From Gammaproteobacteria bacterium (GTDB taxonomy: Bacteria > Pseudomonadota > Gammaproteobacteria > Ga0077536): a DNA stretch of 64,000 bases. The DNA is taken from assembly GCA_016191285.1 (NCBI GenBank), contig JACPPA010000022.1, positions 1 through 64,000 on the forward strand, written 5' to 3'. The translations under genes and the position numbers were made by a program. Positions 43,647 to 52,568 of this stretch are shown here, piece after piece. The stretch's first letter is position 1. Each line of letters begins with the position of its first letter. The notes below the pieces were generated by a model. It was given only the letters and a program-made list of their open reading frames with translations, was not told the origin of the DNA and searched no databases.

Positions 43647-45698
43647 TTACTCTTCGCGCTCGCTCGGTTTAAACGCGGCCATCAATTCTTGTTGCGACTT
43701 ACTCGGCACCGCGCCGTAACGGCTGAAGCGCAGGGTGTAATTGCCGTCACCGCCAGTGAGCGATTTTAGCCGCGATTGGTAGCCATTCAATTCCGCGAGG
43801 GGGACTTCGGCGGTGATCACGGACAGCCCCGAGACTTCCATGTCGGTGTGTTGAATGCGCGCGCGTTTAGTCGCGAGATCGGCGGTGATGTCCCCGACAT
43901 TAGCTGGAGTGGTCGTCACCTCGACGGTGACAATCGGTTCCAGAATGAACGGTTGGGCGTTTCGCACCGCTGCAACGAAGGCTTTGCGTCCGGCGGTGAC
44001 GAACGCGACTTCTTTGGAGTCCACCGGATGGTATTTGCCATCGTGAACACTGACTTCAATGCCATGCAGTTGGTAACCCGCGATCACCCCGTCCTGCAAC
44101 GCCTGGCGCACGCCTTTCTCGATGGCAGGTAGAAATTGTCGCGGGATCGAACCGCCGACGGTAGCGTCAACGAAGCGAAATCCATCGTGTTCTGGGAGCG
44201 GTTTAATGCGCAGGAATACTTCGCCAAACTGGCCGGCGCCACCGGTTTGCTTTTTATGCCGATAATGGCCGTCAGCTTCGCCCTTGATAGCTTCGCGATA
44301 CGCGATCTTGGGCGGGCTGGTTTGCACTTCAACGTGAAATCGATCGCGCAGATCCTCCAGCATTACCCGTAAATGCAGCTCGCCCAAGCCGCGCAGCACC
44401 GTCTCATTCAAGGTGTGATGGTGCTCGACCACGACGCTCGGATCTTCCGCCGCGACCTTGCGTAGCGCATCCGAAACGCGCTGTTCATCGCCGCGACTCT
44501 TCGGCGCGAGCGCAAGCCCGTGCATGGGCCGCGGCAGCACCGGCGCGCGCAGATGAATTTGGTCCTCATCATGCGAGTCATGGAGGACCGCGTTGAATTC
44601 GATGTCATCGATCTTCGCCACTGCGCAAATATCGCCAGGAACGCCGTTCTCGATTTCGTAAGTGTCACGCCCATGCAACTTAAAAAGATGCCCCACCCGA
44701 AAGGGCTTCCGCGCGTCATTGATGAACAGTTGTGAATCCCTGCGCACCATGCCTTGATGGATCCGCATGACGCATACTCGGCCAATAAAGGGATCGATGC
44801 TCACTTTGAATACATGCGCTAAAACGTGCCCAGTGGTGTCTCCGGTCAAGACTATCCGATGCGCGTTATCATCCGTGCCGTCATAGAACGGCGGTGGATT
44901 CCCTTCTGCGGGATTGGGCATTAACCGCACAAAAACATCGAGCAATGCCTCAATTCCCGCACCGCTTTCGGCTGAACAAAAACACACTGGAACTAAATGT
45001 CCCTCGCATAAGGCCTGCTCGAAAGGGGCGTGCAATTGTGTCGGCGAGAGTTCTTCGCCCTGCTCAAGGTAGAGCGACATCAAGGCGTCATCGACTTCGA
45101 TAACTTGATCGATTAGGCGGGTGTGTGCATCGGTCACCGACGAAAAATCAGTGGGTCCGCCGCGCGCCGCGAAAAAACAATCTTCAACTTGTGTCCCGCG
45201 CGCGGCCGGCAGGTTGAGTGGCAGGCACGAATTACCGAACAACGTTTGAATCTGATGCAGACAGCGCGGAGCATCGGCGCCTGGCGCATCGATTCGATTG
45301 ACCACGATGATCCGATCGAGGCCGCGCGCACGAGTCCATTCCATCAATACACGCGTCGTGGGATCAGGGCCCGCTACGGCGTCGACGACGATGGCCACGG
45401 TTTCGACGGCCGGGAGCACGGCCAACGCGCGACCTAGAAAATCCGGCGCCCCTGGCGTATCCAATAAATTGAGATGTGCGCCGCCGAAATCCAGGTTCAC
45501 CACCGCGGTTTTTAACGAGTGCTGGAGTTCGCGTTCGCGCGGCAGGTAATCGCAGACCGTGGTCCCTTTACTGATGAGGCCGCGGTGCGGGATTTTTTCG
45601 GCCGCGAAGCACAGGGCTTCGATCAACGTCGTCTTGCCAGCGCCGCTGGGTCCGGCCAGCGCGATGTTTCGGATTTCAGCGGTTTGATAGCTAGGCAT
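43647..45698 (-). CDS. EF-G-like translational GTPase (non-canonical paralogue)
   Basis: The 683-residue protein has the EF-G layout: a GTPase domain at about 8-275 with G1 GPSGAGKT (16-23) and G3 DTPGAPDF, then domains II-V (DGHYRHKKQTGGAGQFGEVF in domain IV, with EPIVTVEVTTTPANVGDITA in V). Deviations from canonical EF-G are G3 DTPG-A rather than DTPGH, and G4 NRID instead of NKxD. These place it in the EF-G-like paralogue group, whose function is uncertain, rather than the main elongation factor. The ATG at 45698 follows AAGGAACGG; the frame from 45728 is less likely. It is monocistronic and divergent from the pectin-acetylesterase-family gene. Confidence 0.88.
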   Translation of the reverse strand: MPSYQTAEIRNIALAGPSGAGKTTLIEALCFAAEKIPHRGLISKGTTVCDYLPRERELQHSLKTAVVNLDFGGAHLNLLDTPGAPDFLGRALAVLPAVETVAIVVDAVAGPDPTTRVLMEWTRARGLDRIIVVNRIDAPGADAPRCLHQIQTLFGNSCLPLNLPAARGTQVEDCFFAARGGPTDFSSVTDAHTRLIDQVIEVDDALMSLYLEQGEELSPTQLHAPFEQALCEGHLVPVCFCSAESGAGIEALLDVFVRLMPNPAEGNPPPFYDGTDDNAHRIVLTGDTTGHVLAHVFKVSIDPFIGRVCVMRIHQGMVRRDSQLFINDARKPFRVGHLFKLHGRDTYEIENGVPGDICAVAKIDDIEFNAVLHDSHDEDQIHLRAPVLPRPMHGLALAPKSRGDEQRVSDALRKVAAEDPSVVVEHHHTLNETVLRGLGELHLRVMLEDLRDRFHVEVQTSPPKIAYREAIKGEADGHYRHKKQTGGAGQFGEVFLRIKPLPEHDGFRFVDATVGGSIPRQFLPAIEKGVRQALQDGVIAGYQLHGIEVSVHDGKYHPVDSKEVAFVTAGRKAFVAAVRNAQPFILEPIVTVEVTTTPANVGDITADLATKRARIQHTDMEVSGLSVITAEVPLAELNGYQSRLKSLTGGDGNYTLRFSRYGAVPSKSQQELMAAFKPSEREE

Positions 45699-45860
45699 GA
45701 GACCCGTTCCTTCGCAATCGTCATTCACGGATACGATAGCAGCACGCAGGCTTTAGCTTGAGTATAGACGACGCAATTCGTGACGGTTTAGGACTTGCTT
45801 GTGCATCGCGACTCCGTCAACACTGACTGACGCTCTGCCACAAAAATTGCTGGGGGCTTT

Positions 45861-47153
45861 ATGACTGAATTTGCGCGCCGCTTGTTAACGGTTTTAGCAG
45901 TACTCGGCAGTGCTGTCTCCAGCATATCTGCCTTCGCGGACGAACGTGACGATCCTGGACAGTGGACCCAGGTGTTTCTGAGTGGTCCAATCCAGCATCG
46001 ACTTTCCGACGGCACTACCCGGGTACTGCATCCGATGTGCTCCGGCGGCCCGATAGTCACCCCGCAAGGTCTGGCACCGGCGCCAATGCAGTACTCCTTC
46101 TTCATCAAGCGCGGGGATCCTAAAAAACTAGTGGTCGCTCTCGACGGGGGCGGCGCCTGCTGGAACGCAAACACGTGCGTTGGATCACCGCTCAGCGGCC
46201 AGGGTTCGAGCTACTCGGAAGTCGTCGACGAAACTCCCCAGACGCTAGCGCAAGGCGAAGGACTGTTAGACGATCGGAATCCCCACAACCCTTACAAGCA
46301 CTACACCAAGGTTTTTATTCCTTACTGCACGGGCGACGTGTTTTGGGGGAACAAGGACACCGTCTATGTGCTGCCACTTCCGACCGGTGGCGGGCTGCCG
46401 TGGATCATTCATCACCACGGCGCGGATAATTTGTTGGCGGTATTGCATTGGCTGCAAACGCAAAACCATGAAGCCGCCGATCTTGACCACCAAGTCGCCG
46501 ATCTTGACCTGCGTAAACTGAAAGATCTCTCGGTGATCGGCACCAGCGCAGGGGGTTACGGCACGATGCTGGCGTTTCCGTATTTCGCACAAGAAACGCC
46601 ACATGCCCGTTTGAATTTAATCGGCGATGCGTCGATCGGTGTGCTGACCGGTTCGTTCTATCGTGAGGCCCTGTTCAACCCAGCGAACCCCGGCGCCGAA
46701 AGTTGGGGCTTTGGTCAGAATCTGCCCTCGTGGGTGCCCGGTTATTCGAACCTGTTGGTTAGTGGTTTAAGCGATGCTCGATTAATCATGCCAACGGCAT
46801 TCGCGGCGTTGGCGAGCTATAAACCCAGGGCACACTTTGCTTCGTTGACCAACAACTTCGACAACGTCCAAATTGGATTTTATGGTTTGATGAAGGGAGT
46901 TTTTCCGCCGGGTTTGCCTGAAGTAATTGAATGGTACGGAAGTATGAAGTTCATCACCTTGAGCACCGCGGCGTTGCCGAATTACCGCTTTTTCATCGAT
47001 AGAAGTGCGGCGCACACGTTGACGACGAGCAATGCCCAGACCTACGGCGTGGGCGTCAACGGCATTTCGCTCGCTGCGTGGATCAAGGCGATGGTAAAGC
47101 CGGGTTCAGGCCCATGGGACAATTTGGATAACGCAGGTCCGCCCGGACCGTAG
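45861..47153 (+). CDS. Secreted pectin acetylesterase-family serine hydrolase
   Basis: The 430-residue protein begins with a signal peptide (about 1-26, cleavage near AFA-DE). It shows the pectin acetylesterase/Notum fold: VVALDGGGACWNANTCVGSP (about 92-111, oxyanion region), IPYCTGDVFWGNKD (about 155) and the nucleophile VIGTSAGGYGTMLAFPYF (about 227-244, GxSxG with Gly-Gly). The late RSAAHTL supplies the likely His. It probably deacetylates polysaccharides or other acyl esters outside the cytoplasm. GGGGGCTTT before the ATG is a fair site. Confidence 0.87.
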   Translation: MTEFARRLLTVLAVLGSAVSSISAFADERDDPGQWTQVFLSGPIQHRLSDGTTRVLHPMCSGGPIVTPQGLAPAPMQYSFFIKRGDPKKLVVALDGGGACWNANTCVGSPLSGQGSSYSEVVDETPQTLAQGEGLLDDRNPHNPYKHYTKVFIPYCTGDVFWGNKDTVYVLPLPTGGGLPWIIHHHGADNLLAVLHWLQTQNHEAADLDHQVADLDLRKLKDLSVIGTSAGGYGTMLAFPYFAQETPHARLNLIGDASIGVLTGSFYREALFNPANPGAESWGFGQNLPSWVPGYSNLLVSGLSDARLIMPTAFAALASYKPRAHFASLTNNFDNVQIGFYGLMKGVFPPGLPEVIEWYGSMKFITLSTAALPNYRFFIDRSAAHTLTTSNAQTYGVGVNGISLAAWIKAMVKPGSGPWDNLDNAGPPGP

Positions 47154-47187
47154 GCGTTCGGGTCGATGCTGCCGCTTCAATGCGAAA

Positions 47188-47270
47188 CTTCGCCGCTGAA
47201 GCGGCTCCGAAGGGCCTCTGCTCTGCTCCAGAAGTGAATTTATTGTGGGAGCGGATTTATCCGCGAATTC
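47188..47270. repeat. REP-like inverted doublet
   Basis: A reverse unit (CTTCGCCGCTGAAGCGGCTC at 47188-47211) and a forward unit (GTGGGAGCGGATTTATCCGC then GAAT at 47245-47268). Both lie between convergent genes. Confidence 0.65.
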
Positions 47271-47291
47271 GATCGCGCATAGTTCGTTAGT

Positions 47292-48140
47292 TCAATGGTC
47301 CATCGCTACCGAACCTTCGCCGCCATTGACAATCATCCTTAACATGCGGCGCGGCTCTGTATAACCGGCAACCGCACAGTGGAGCGACGCGCGGTTATCG
47401 AGTCCGACAAGCTGGCCCGCCTGCCAGCGATGTCGATATTGAAATTCCTCTTTCAGCGCATGTTCGAACAGGCGTTCGAGCAGGTCATTGCTGGCCGCGG
47501 CTTCGAGCTGGTCGACGCGCACCGTATACCCCGGACTCACGAACAAGGACTTGCGTCCCGTTTTCGGATGTGTGCGCACTACGGGGTGTGAGACGTCTGG
47601 ATAACGCGTCGATTGTTCCGGCGTCAGGGGGACTACGGCCCCACCCCCGCGATAGCCATAGCGATGCGTCGCGGTTAGTCGTTGCAGTTGGCGCTTCAGC
47701 GCTTCCGGTAGCGCTGCGTACGCCAAGTTCATATTCGCCATCAGCGTGTCACCGCCCTCGCGCGGGATATGCGTTGAGTATAAAAAAATCGCATCCGAGG
47801 GCCGCGCGGTGTACGACAGATCCGAATGCCAGAACGCCCCGGCCGGTAAGGCGGTTTGACGGGATTCGGCGCTATTCATATTTGCGCTGATAATCGACAT
47901 TTCCGGCGTCGATGGGTGGTGATACTGCGTTAACGCGTGCGGCACCAGGGGGCCGAAGCGTCGTCCAAGCTCGAGCAACCATGGCACGTTCTCTTCGAGA
48001 TCCGAGATCACAATCGCGATGTATTCGAGGAGCGCGCGTTCGATGAACGAAAATTCTATGTCGCTCAAGCGACGGCGACTGTCCAGGCCATCAATTTTGG
48101 CGCCGAGCGGAGCCTCAAGCGGGGTAATCGTCAGTGGCAT
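47292..48140 (-). CDS. TauD/TfdA-family 2-oxoglutarate dioxygenase
   Basis: A 282-residue Fe(II)/2-oxoglutarate dioxygenase. The metal motif HSD is in GAFWHSDLSYTARPSDAIF (about 103-121), the distal His in NRASLHCAVAGYTEPRRML (about 250) and Arg for 2-oxoglutarate in the same block. PREGGDTLMANMNLAYAALP is the family's second signature. It resembles taurine and 2,4-D dioxygenases but the substrate is unknown. It is the last gene of the five-gene operon starting at 50626, 22 nt after the SDR. Confidence 0.88.
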   Translation of the reverse strand: MPLTITPLEAPLGAKIDGLDSRRRLSDIEFSFIERALLEYIAIVISDLEENVPWLLELGRRFGPLVPHALTQYHHPSTPEMSIISANMNSAESRQTALPAGAFWHSDLSYTARPSDAIFLYSTHIPREGGDTLMANMNLAYAALPEALKRQLQRLTATHRYGYRGGGAVVPLTPEQSTRYPDVSHPVVRTHPKTGRKSLFVSPGYTVRVDQLEAAASNDLLERLFEHALKEEFQYRHRWQAGQLVGLDNRASLHCAVAGYTEPRRMLRMIVNGGEGSVAMDH

Positions 48141-48161
48141 GGAGCGATCATCGGCTCAACA

Positions 48162-48944
48162 TCAGATCATGGTATAGCCGCCGTCGACATTCCAGCTTTG
48201 TCCGGTGATGTAACTCGCTTCATCCGAACCCAGATACACCGCTAAGGACGCCACTTCTTCCGGCCGGATGTAGCGTTTGATTGGAACCGCATTAATGAAA
48301 TTTGCCGCGGTTTGCTTGGGTGTGAGCCCGGCAGCTGTGGCGTGTTCAGCGATAAAACTAGCGGCGAGGTCGGTATCGACGATCCACGGACAAATCGCAT
48401 TAACGCCGATGTTATGCGGCGCCATCTCGAGCCCCAAGCACCGCGTGAGTCCGACCACCGCGTGCTTGGAAACGTTGTACGCGCTTTGATTGCGCGAGCC
48501 CCATTTGCCGGCGGTCGAGGCGAGATTCACGATGCGGCCCGCGCGCCGCGCAATCATGCCGGGCAACACCAATTGCGTGGCATGCAGCACGCCAAAAAAA
48601 TTTACTTCGAACACCGCGCGAAAATCATCGGGTGTGTAGGCGAGAAACGGCGCGGCCTTATGGATGCCGGCGTTATTAACCAGGATATCAATCGGCGCGC
48701 GGGCTTCCGCATCACGTACCATTCCTTCCATGGCCGTCCGGTCCGCGACATCGGCGGCGTGAGTGGCAACATGGACCGCGAAGCGTGCGCGCAACGTCTG
48801 CGCAACTTCGTCTAGGCGCTGTCCATCGCGCGCGTTGAGCGTGAGTGCCGCGCCTTCGGCGGCATAAGCTTCGGCGATGGCCAAACCGATCCCGCGACTG
48901 GCGCCGGTGATCAGCGCGTGTTTGTGCTTTAGGCGATCAGCCAT
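48162..48944 (-). CDS. SDR oxidoreductase, 3-hydroxybutyrate dehydrogenase-like
   Basis: The 260-residue SDR has TGASRGIG at 14-21, NNAG at 91-94, the catalytic Ser in IVNLASTAGKWGS (about 142) and YNVSKHAVVGL for the Tyr and Lys (about 156-160). C-terminal YIRPEEVASLAVYLGSDEAS and GQSWNVDGGYTMI are the usual ending. It is NAD-type by the DADVAD-like text. The nearest well-known type is 3-hydroxybutyrate dehydrogenase, but a keto-acyl or sugar alcohol substrate is equally possible. It lies 5 nt after the isomerase gene in the operon. Confidence 0.88.
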   Translation of the reverse strand: MADRLKHKHALITGASRGIGLAIAEAYAAEGAALTLNARDGQRLDEVAQTLRARFAVHVATHAADVADRTAMEGMVRDAEARAPIDILVNNAGIHKAAPFLAYTPDDFRAVFEVNFFGVLHATQLVLPGMIARRAGRIVNLASTAGKWGSRNQSAYNVSKHAVVGLTRCLGLEMAPHNIGVNAICPWIVDTDLAASFIAEHATAAGLTPKQTAANFINAVPIKRYIRPEEVASLAVYLGSDEASYITGQSWNVDGGYTMI

Positions 48945-48949
48945 CGCGA

Positions 48950-49555
48950 TCAGAACCTTTGGTTAGCGAGCTTTTGTTGAATTAACACCAAGCGATCGTT
49001 GCCGAAGTACATGTCGTCGCCATTGAGGAAAAACGTCGGCGAACCAAAGCCGCCACGCGCGATCAACTCGTCCGTGGTCGCGCGCAATTTATCCTTGTAC
49101 ACGGCGGAATTTATTTTGGCGAAAAACTGAGCCGGCTCCAAGCCCGCTTGCCGCACAACTTGCTCCAATACTTCGTCCCGCGAGATATCCTCAAGCGCTG
49201 TCCAATACCGGGCAAAAGCCGCCCGTGCATAAGGCACCAGGCAGCCGGCCTCAAGCGCCACGAACGCACCCCGCATCGCTTTTACGCTATTCACCGGGAA
49301 TACGGGGGGTGATCCGATCGTAATCCCGACAAAACGCGCCCAGTCCTGAAGATCTTTCTGTGCGTATGCCGCCTTGGCCGCAACCGGGTTGGCGCGGTTG
49401 GCATAGACGCTGGGGTTAACGGTATTGAAGAGACCGCCGACCAGGATCGGTTTCCAGACCAGGTCGGTGCCCGAGTCAAACAGTTTGAGCGCGTGTTCGA
49501 ACGCCAGGTAGGTCCATGGGCTCGACACGTCGAAATAAAATTCAAGTCGATGCAT
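48950..49555 (-). CDS. DsbA-fold 2-hydroxychromene-2-carboxylate isomerase-like protein
   Basis: The 201-residue protein is a kappa-class GST/DsbA fold of the HCCA isomerase group. It begins LEFYFDVSSPWTYLAFEHAL, with Ser in place of the redox cysteines, and has KPILVGGLFNTVNPSVYANR and GGFGSPTFFLNGDDMYFGND, where the cis-Pro loop and FxGxDRL ending are typical. HCCA isomerases work in naphthalene-type ring breakdown with glutathione. Its start overlaps the PPOX gene's end by 14 nt. The operon holds two DsbA-fold genes, this one and the CPWC protein. Confidence 0.85.
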   Translation of the reverse strand: MHRLEFYFDVSSPWTYLAFEHALKLFDSGTDLVWKPILVGGLFNTVNPSVYANRANPVAAKAAYAQKDLQDWARFVGITIGSPPVFPVNSVKAMRGAFVALEAGCLVPYARAAFARYWTALEDISRDEVLEQVVRQAGLEPAQFFAKINSAVYKDKLRATTDELIARGGFGSPTFFLNGDDMYFGNDRLVLIQQKLANQRF

Positions 49556-49958
49556 GAGTGGCTCGTTCGTCGTCTAGCGTGATTTCGATAATCGCACGTT
49601 GCCGATAGCGCCCGCTTAATTTCGCCAAAGCGTCACCGAGCCACATCGCCCAGCCATATTTTGCCCGCAGAGCGGCATAAGCGATGGTAATTGTCGGGGC
49701 ATCGGTAACCACGCGGCCTACGCCTGCCTGCCAGCCGGATTTGACGCGCCCGCCAGCAGTGCAGCGGGCGAGTCTAACTTGCGGGTTAGCGCGCAGACGT
49801 TTGACCTTCCCGGCCTGTCCCGCGCTGAACAGATAATGTTTGCCGTTGGCGGGTGCGAGCCATACCGGTGTGGCAACTTCCGCACCATTACGTCGATAGG
49901 TCACGAGGCTGCCATAACGGGCCGCATCGATATCGATTCCGACGCTGGTCACGGCCAC
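49542..49958 (-). CDS. PPOX-class F420/flavin-dependent oxidoreductase
   Basis: This 138-residue protein is a split-beta-barrel of the pyridoxamine-5'-phosphate oxidase-like group. It starts at GTG directly on the DsbA gene's stop (TAGTG) and has YGSLVTYRRNGAEVATPVWL (15-34), YLFSAGQAGKVKRLRANPQV (42-62) and RLARCTAGGRVKSGW. This resembles F420-binding Rv1155-type reductases but FMN is also possible. It should be a homodimer. It is tightly packed between the DsbA and isomerase genes. Confidence 0.85.
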   Translation of the reverse strand: MAVTSVGIDIDAARYGSLVTYRRNGAEVATPVWLAPANGKHYLFSAGQAGKVKRLRANPQVRLARCTAGGRVKSGWQAGVGRVVTDAPTITIAYAALRAKYGWAMWLGDALAKLSGRYRQRAIIEITLDDERATHAST

Positions 49959-50626
49959 TAGTCGGCGGCAGACGCGCTGCGTTTTGCGTGCAAGGTACGC
50001 AGCATTTGCACGATGGTGTCGGGTTCCTGAGCGCCGGAAAACAGATAGCGCCCCTCCAGCACGAACGCTGGCACGCCGTCGATACCGAGCGACCGCGCGG
50101 TGGCCTCTTGCGTGGCGACTTCCGCCCGGCCGCGCTCGCTCGCCAGCAGGCTCGCGACTTCCGACGCCGGCAAACCGGCGGCTTGTCCGACGTCGACCAG
50201 GACTGCGGGGTCGCCTAAATCGCGCCCGGCCACGAAATAGGCGGCGAATAAGCCGTCGACCACGGCGTCCTGTCGGGCAAACGCCTCCGCCAGCCAGATC
50301 AAACGATGGGCATCGAAGGTATTCGGGACGCGCGGCAGGCGCTCGACATTGAAGGACAGACCTTCGGCAACCGCATGCGCCGCCACATTGGCATACAGTT
50401 GCTCAGTGCGTGCGACTGAACCAAATTTACGTACGGTGTAATCCGTGCGATCCATGCCGCCGCGCGGCATCCCGGGATTTAATTGAAACGCTCGCCAGCG
50501 AACGTCTACTTCAAATTCGCTAGCCAGCACGGCCGTGGCGCGATCCAAGCGGCGTTTGCCCACGTAACACCAGGGACAGATGATGTCCGATACGATGTCG
50601 AGGACCAGGCGCGTTGCAGACGGCAT
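49958..50626 (-). CDS. DsbA-family oxidoreductase, FrnE-type
   Basis: The 222-residue protein carries a DsbA fold with the redox motif CPWC in VSDIICPWCYVGKRRLDRA (about 11-29), the FrnE signature text RAFQLNPGMP, and SLGIDGVPAFVLEGRYLFSG with the cis-Pro (about 185). It lacks a signal peptide, so it is cytoplasmic. FrnE-like proteins act as disulfide or glutathione-linked oxidoreductases in polyketide and stress contexts. I chose the Met at 50626. A frame from 50707 adds a Cys/Pro-rich extension and cannot be excluded. It is the first gene of the operon. Confidence 0.87.
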   Translation of the reverse strand: MPSATRLVLDIVSDIICPWCYVGKRRLDRATAVLASEFEVDVRWRAFQLNPGMPRGGMDRTDYTVRKFGSVARTEQLYANVAAHAVAEGLSFNVERLPRVPNTFDAHRLIWLAEAFARQDAVVDGLFAAYFVAGRDLGDPAVLVDVGQAAGLPASEVASLLASERGRAEVATQEATARSLGIDGVPAFVLEGRYLFSGAQEPDTIVQMLRTLHAKRSASAAD

Positions 50627-50866
50627 AGTCGCGAACGTCTGACTAACCGGCGCCGGGCAGCGGTCCGGCGCACAAGCCGCATGATCGAAATCAGGGACTA
50701 GATTCATCCGGTCGGTCTCTTCACTTCATGGCGCCTTAAACTATCTGGTCTCGCCAAATTATGGTAGGGGTTTGGCCCGCGAAAGCTCTACACTTAAGAT
50801 CCAGCGTTGGCCGGACCCGCCATCGATACCGGTCGGGTCGATTAAGAAACCATTTCGGGAGGCGTG

Positions 50867-52018
50867 ATGCAGAATCGGACTACACTCACCTTGGCCGCCT
50901 GGCTGATTGCTCAGACCGGCGCGCTGCCAGCCGCCGATTTCATTGCCGAGCAGCCATCCGTCGCCACCCTGCCACCGGCCACTGCGACGCGCATGTACAT
51001 CTCGGACGTGGCTCTGTCCCACATCATCGACGGTCGTCTGTTTGTCGTGGATGGCGCCAGTTTTAAGTACCTCGGGACGATTGGCACTGGCTTCGTCGGC
51101 CTCGCGACCTTGGCGCCAGCGGGTAAGGAACTCTACGTCGCGACCAGCTATTACTCGCGACTCAATCGCGGTACGCGCACCGACGTCATTGATGTCTACG
51201 ATGCACAAACGCTTAAGCCAACAACCGAAATCGCGATCCCACCGAAACATGCGCAAGCCCTGCCGTATAAAGGCACGATTACGACGACTGCGGACGGCCG
51301 CTTTATCTTGGTTCAGAATGCGACGCCGGCGAGTTCGATTGCCGTGGTGGATCGCAAGGCAGCGAAATACGTCACCGAAATCCCAACGCCTGGCTGCTGG
51401 AGCATTCTGCCGGCGCACGGCGTCGCGAACCGCTTCACGACGGTGTGTGGCGACGGGACCTTGCTGACCGTCACCCTCGATGCCGCGGGCCAGCCAACGG
51501 ATCAACAACGCAGTGAGCGCTTGTTCGATCCCGATCAGGATCCGATCTACAGCCAAACCGAGAACGACGGCGACAATTATTTGTTTCTATCGTTTAACGC
51601 GCGCCTCTACAGCGCAAACCTCGGGGCAGCCAAAGCCAGTATCGGACCCAGTTGGTCGTTGGTCGATGACACCGATAAACAGAAGAATTGGCGGCCCGGC
51701 GGCTATCAGCCGTTCGCGTATCACGCGGCCACGCATCACCTCTATGTTGCCATGCATCCGGATGGCAAGGAGGGGAGCCACAAAGATCCCGCCGCCGAAA
51801 TCTGGAGCTTTGATGTGCGCGCCAAGCAGCGCATCGAGCGGGTCGATGGCAACCACGTCATAGCGCTTGCGCTTAGCCATGAAGCGTCGCCGAAGCTGTT
51901 TGGAATCGATCCGTTGTCGGCTGGACTGGTGCGTTACGACACCACGCCGGGGCTTAAGTTCGGCGGGCGACTCGACGGCTTTGGCGAAGATCCCATCCTG
52001 ATTCAGATGCAGCCGTGA
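50867..52018 (+). CDS. mauB: Amine dehydrogenase heavy chain (MauB/AauB-like)
   Basis: The heavy chain of the TTQ amine dehydrogenase is a seven-bladed beta-propeller in the periplasm that holds two light chains. The 383-residue protein has a signal peptide (about 1-23, ending LPA-AD) and family blocks TRMYISDVALSHIIDGRLFV, SYYSRLNRGTRTDVIDVYDA, PTPGCWSILPA and LYVAMHPDGKEGSHKDPAAE. The ATG at 50867 follows GGGAGGCG; a GTG one codon earlier is possible. mauE begins by overlapping its stop (GTGA). Methylamine versus aromatic amine specificity cannot be decided here. Confidence 0.93.
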   Translation: MQNRTTLTLAAWLIAQTGALPAADFIAEQPSVATLPPATATRMYISDVALSHIIDGRLFVVDGASFKYLGTIGTGFVGLATLAPAGKELYVATSYYSRLNRGTRTDVIDVYDAQTLKPTTEIAIPPKHAQALPYKGTITTTADGRFILVQNATPASSIAVVDRKAAKYVTEIPTPGCWSILPAHGVANRFTTVCGDGTLLTVTLDAAGQPTDQQRSERLFDPDQDPIYSQTENDGDNYLFLSFNARLYSANLGAAKASIGPSWSLVDDTDKQKNWRPGGYQPFAYHAATHHLYVAMHPDGKEGSHKDPAAEIWSFDVRAKQRIERVDGNHVIALALSHEASPKLFGIDPLSAGLVRYDTTPGLKFGGRLDGFGEDPILIQMQP

Positions 52019-52566
52019 GCGCTGCGTTGCACCTTGCGGATCCGGTGGTGGTGGCCATCGTGAGTTTCGCGCTGGCGGCGATATTTCTGACCGGCGCGGC
52101 GGACAAGCTGAAAGCGCGCGACGTGTTTGTTAGCGTAGTGCAGGCCTACGGTTTACTGCCGATTCCGCTGGTCGTCGTCTTCTCATTCGCGATCGCGGTG
52201 GCCGAACTGCTGATCGGCGCGGCGTTGCTGATCCCGGCGACTTGGCCGTTTTCGCAGACTGCGGCGCTTGGTTTGCTTGTGATCGTATCCGGCGCCATCG
52301 TGATTAATTTACTACGCGGCCGCACCGAACTCGACTGCGGTTGCGGAGGCGCGAGTGCCGATCAACCACTCTCGTGGGGCTTGGTGTTACGCAATGTGGG
52401 CCTGGGTGCGCTGATTGCGCTCACCTTAATACCGTTGCAGGCGCGCGCCTTAACGTCACTCGACTATGCGACCATGGCGGTCGGAACCGTGGCGCTATTT
52501 GGTCTTTATGCCGCGACTAATCAACTGCTCGCCAACGCCCCGCGCGTGGCGAGTCTGAGATTTTAA
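52015..52566 (+). CDS. mauE: MauE, membrane protein for amine dehydrogenase maturation
   Basis: MauE is an integral membrane protein needed with MauD for light-chain maturation. The 183-residue protein has about four to five hydrophobic helices. A conserved Cys pair sits in the loop RTELDCGCGGASADQPLSWG (about 103-122), consistent with electron or disulfide transfer. It resembles the DoxX-like family. It starts at GTG overlapping mauB and ends 2 nt before mauD, so the trio is strictly coupled. Confidence 0.93.
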   Translation: MSAALHLADPVVVAIVSFALAAIFLTGAADKLKARDVFVSVVQAYGLLPIPLVVVFSFAIAVAELLIGAALLIPATWPFSQTAALGLLVIVSGAIVINLLRGRTELDCGCGGASADQPLSWGLVLRNVGLGALIALTLIPLQARALTSLDYATMAVGTVALFGLYAATNQLLANAPRVASLRF

Positions 52567-52568
52567 CG

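Noticed and set aside
50759-51556. 265-codon minus-strand frame opposite mauB
   Set aside because: It is antisense to a well-conserved propeller protein with no start signal; it is a shadow.
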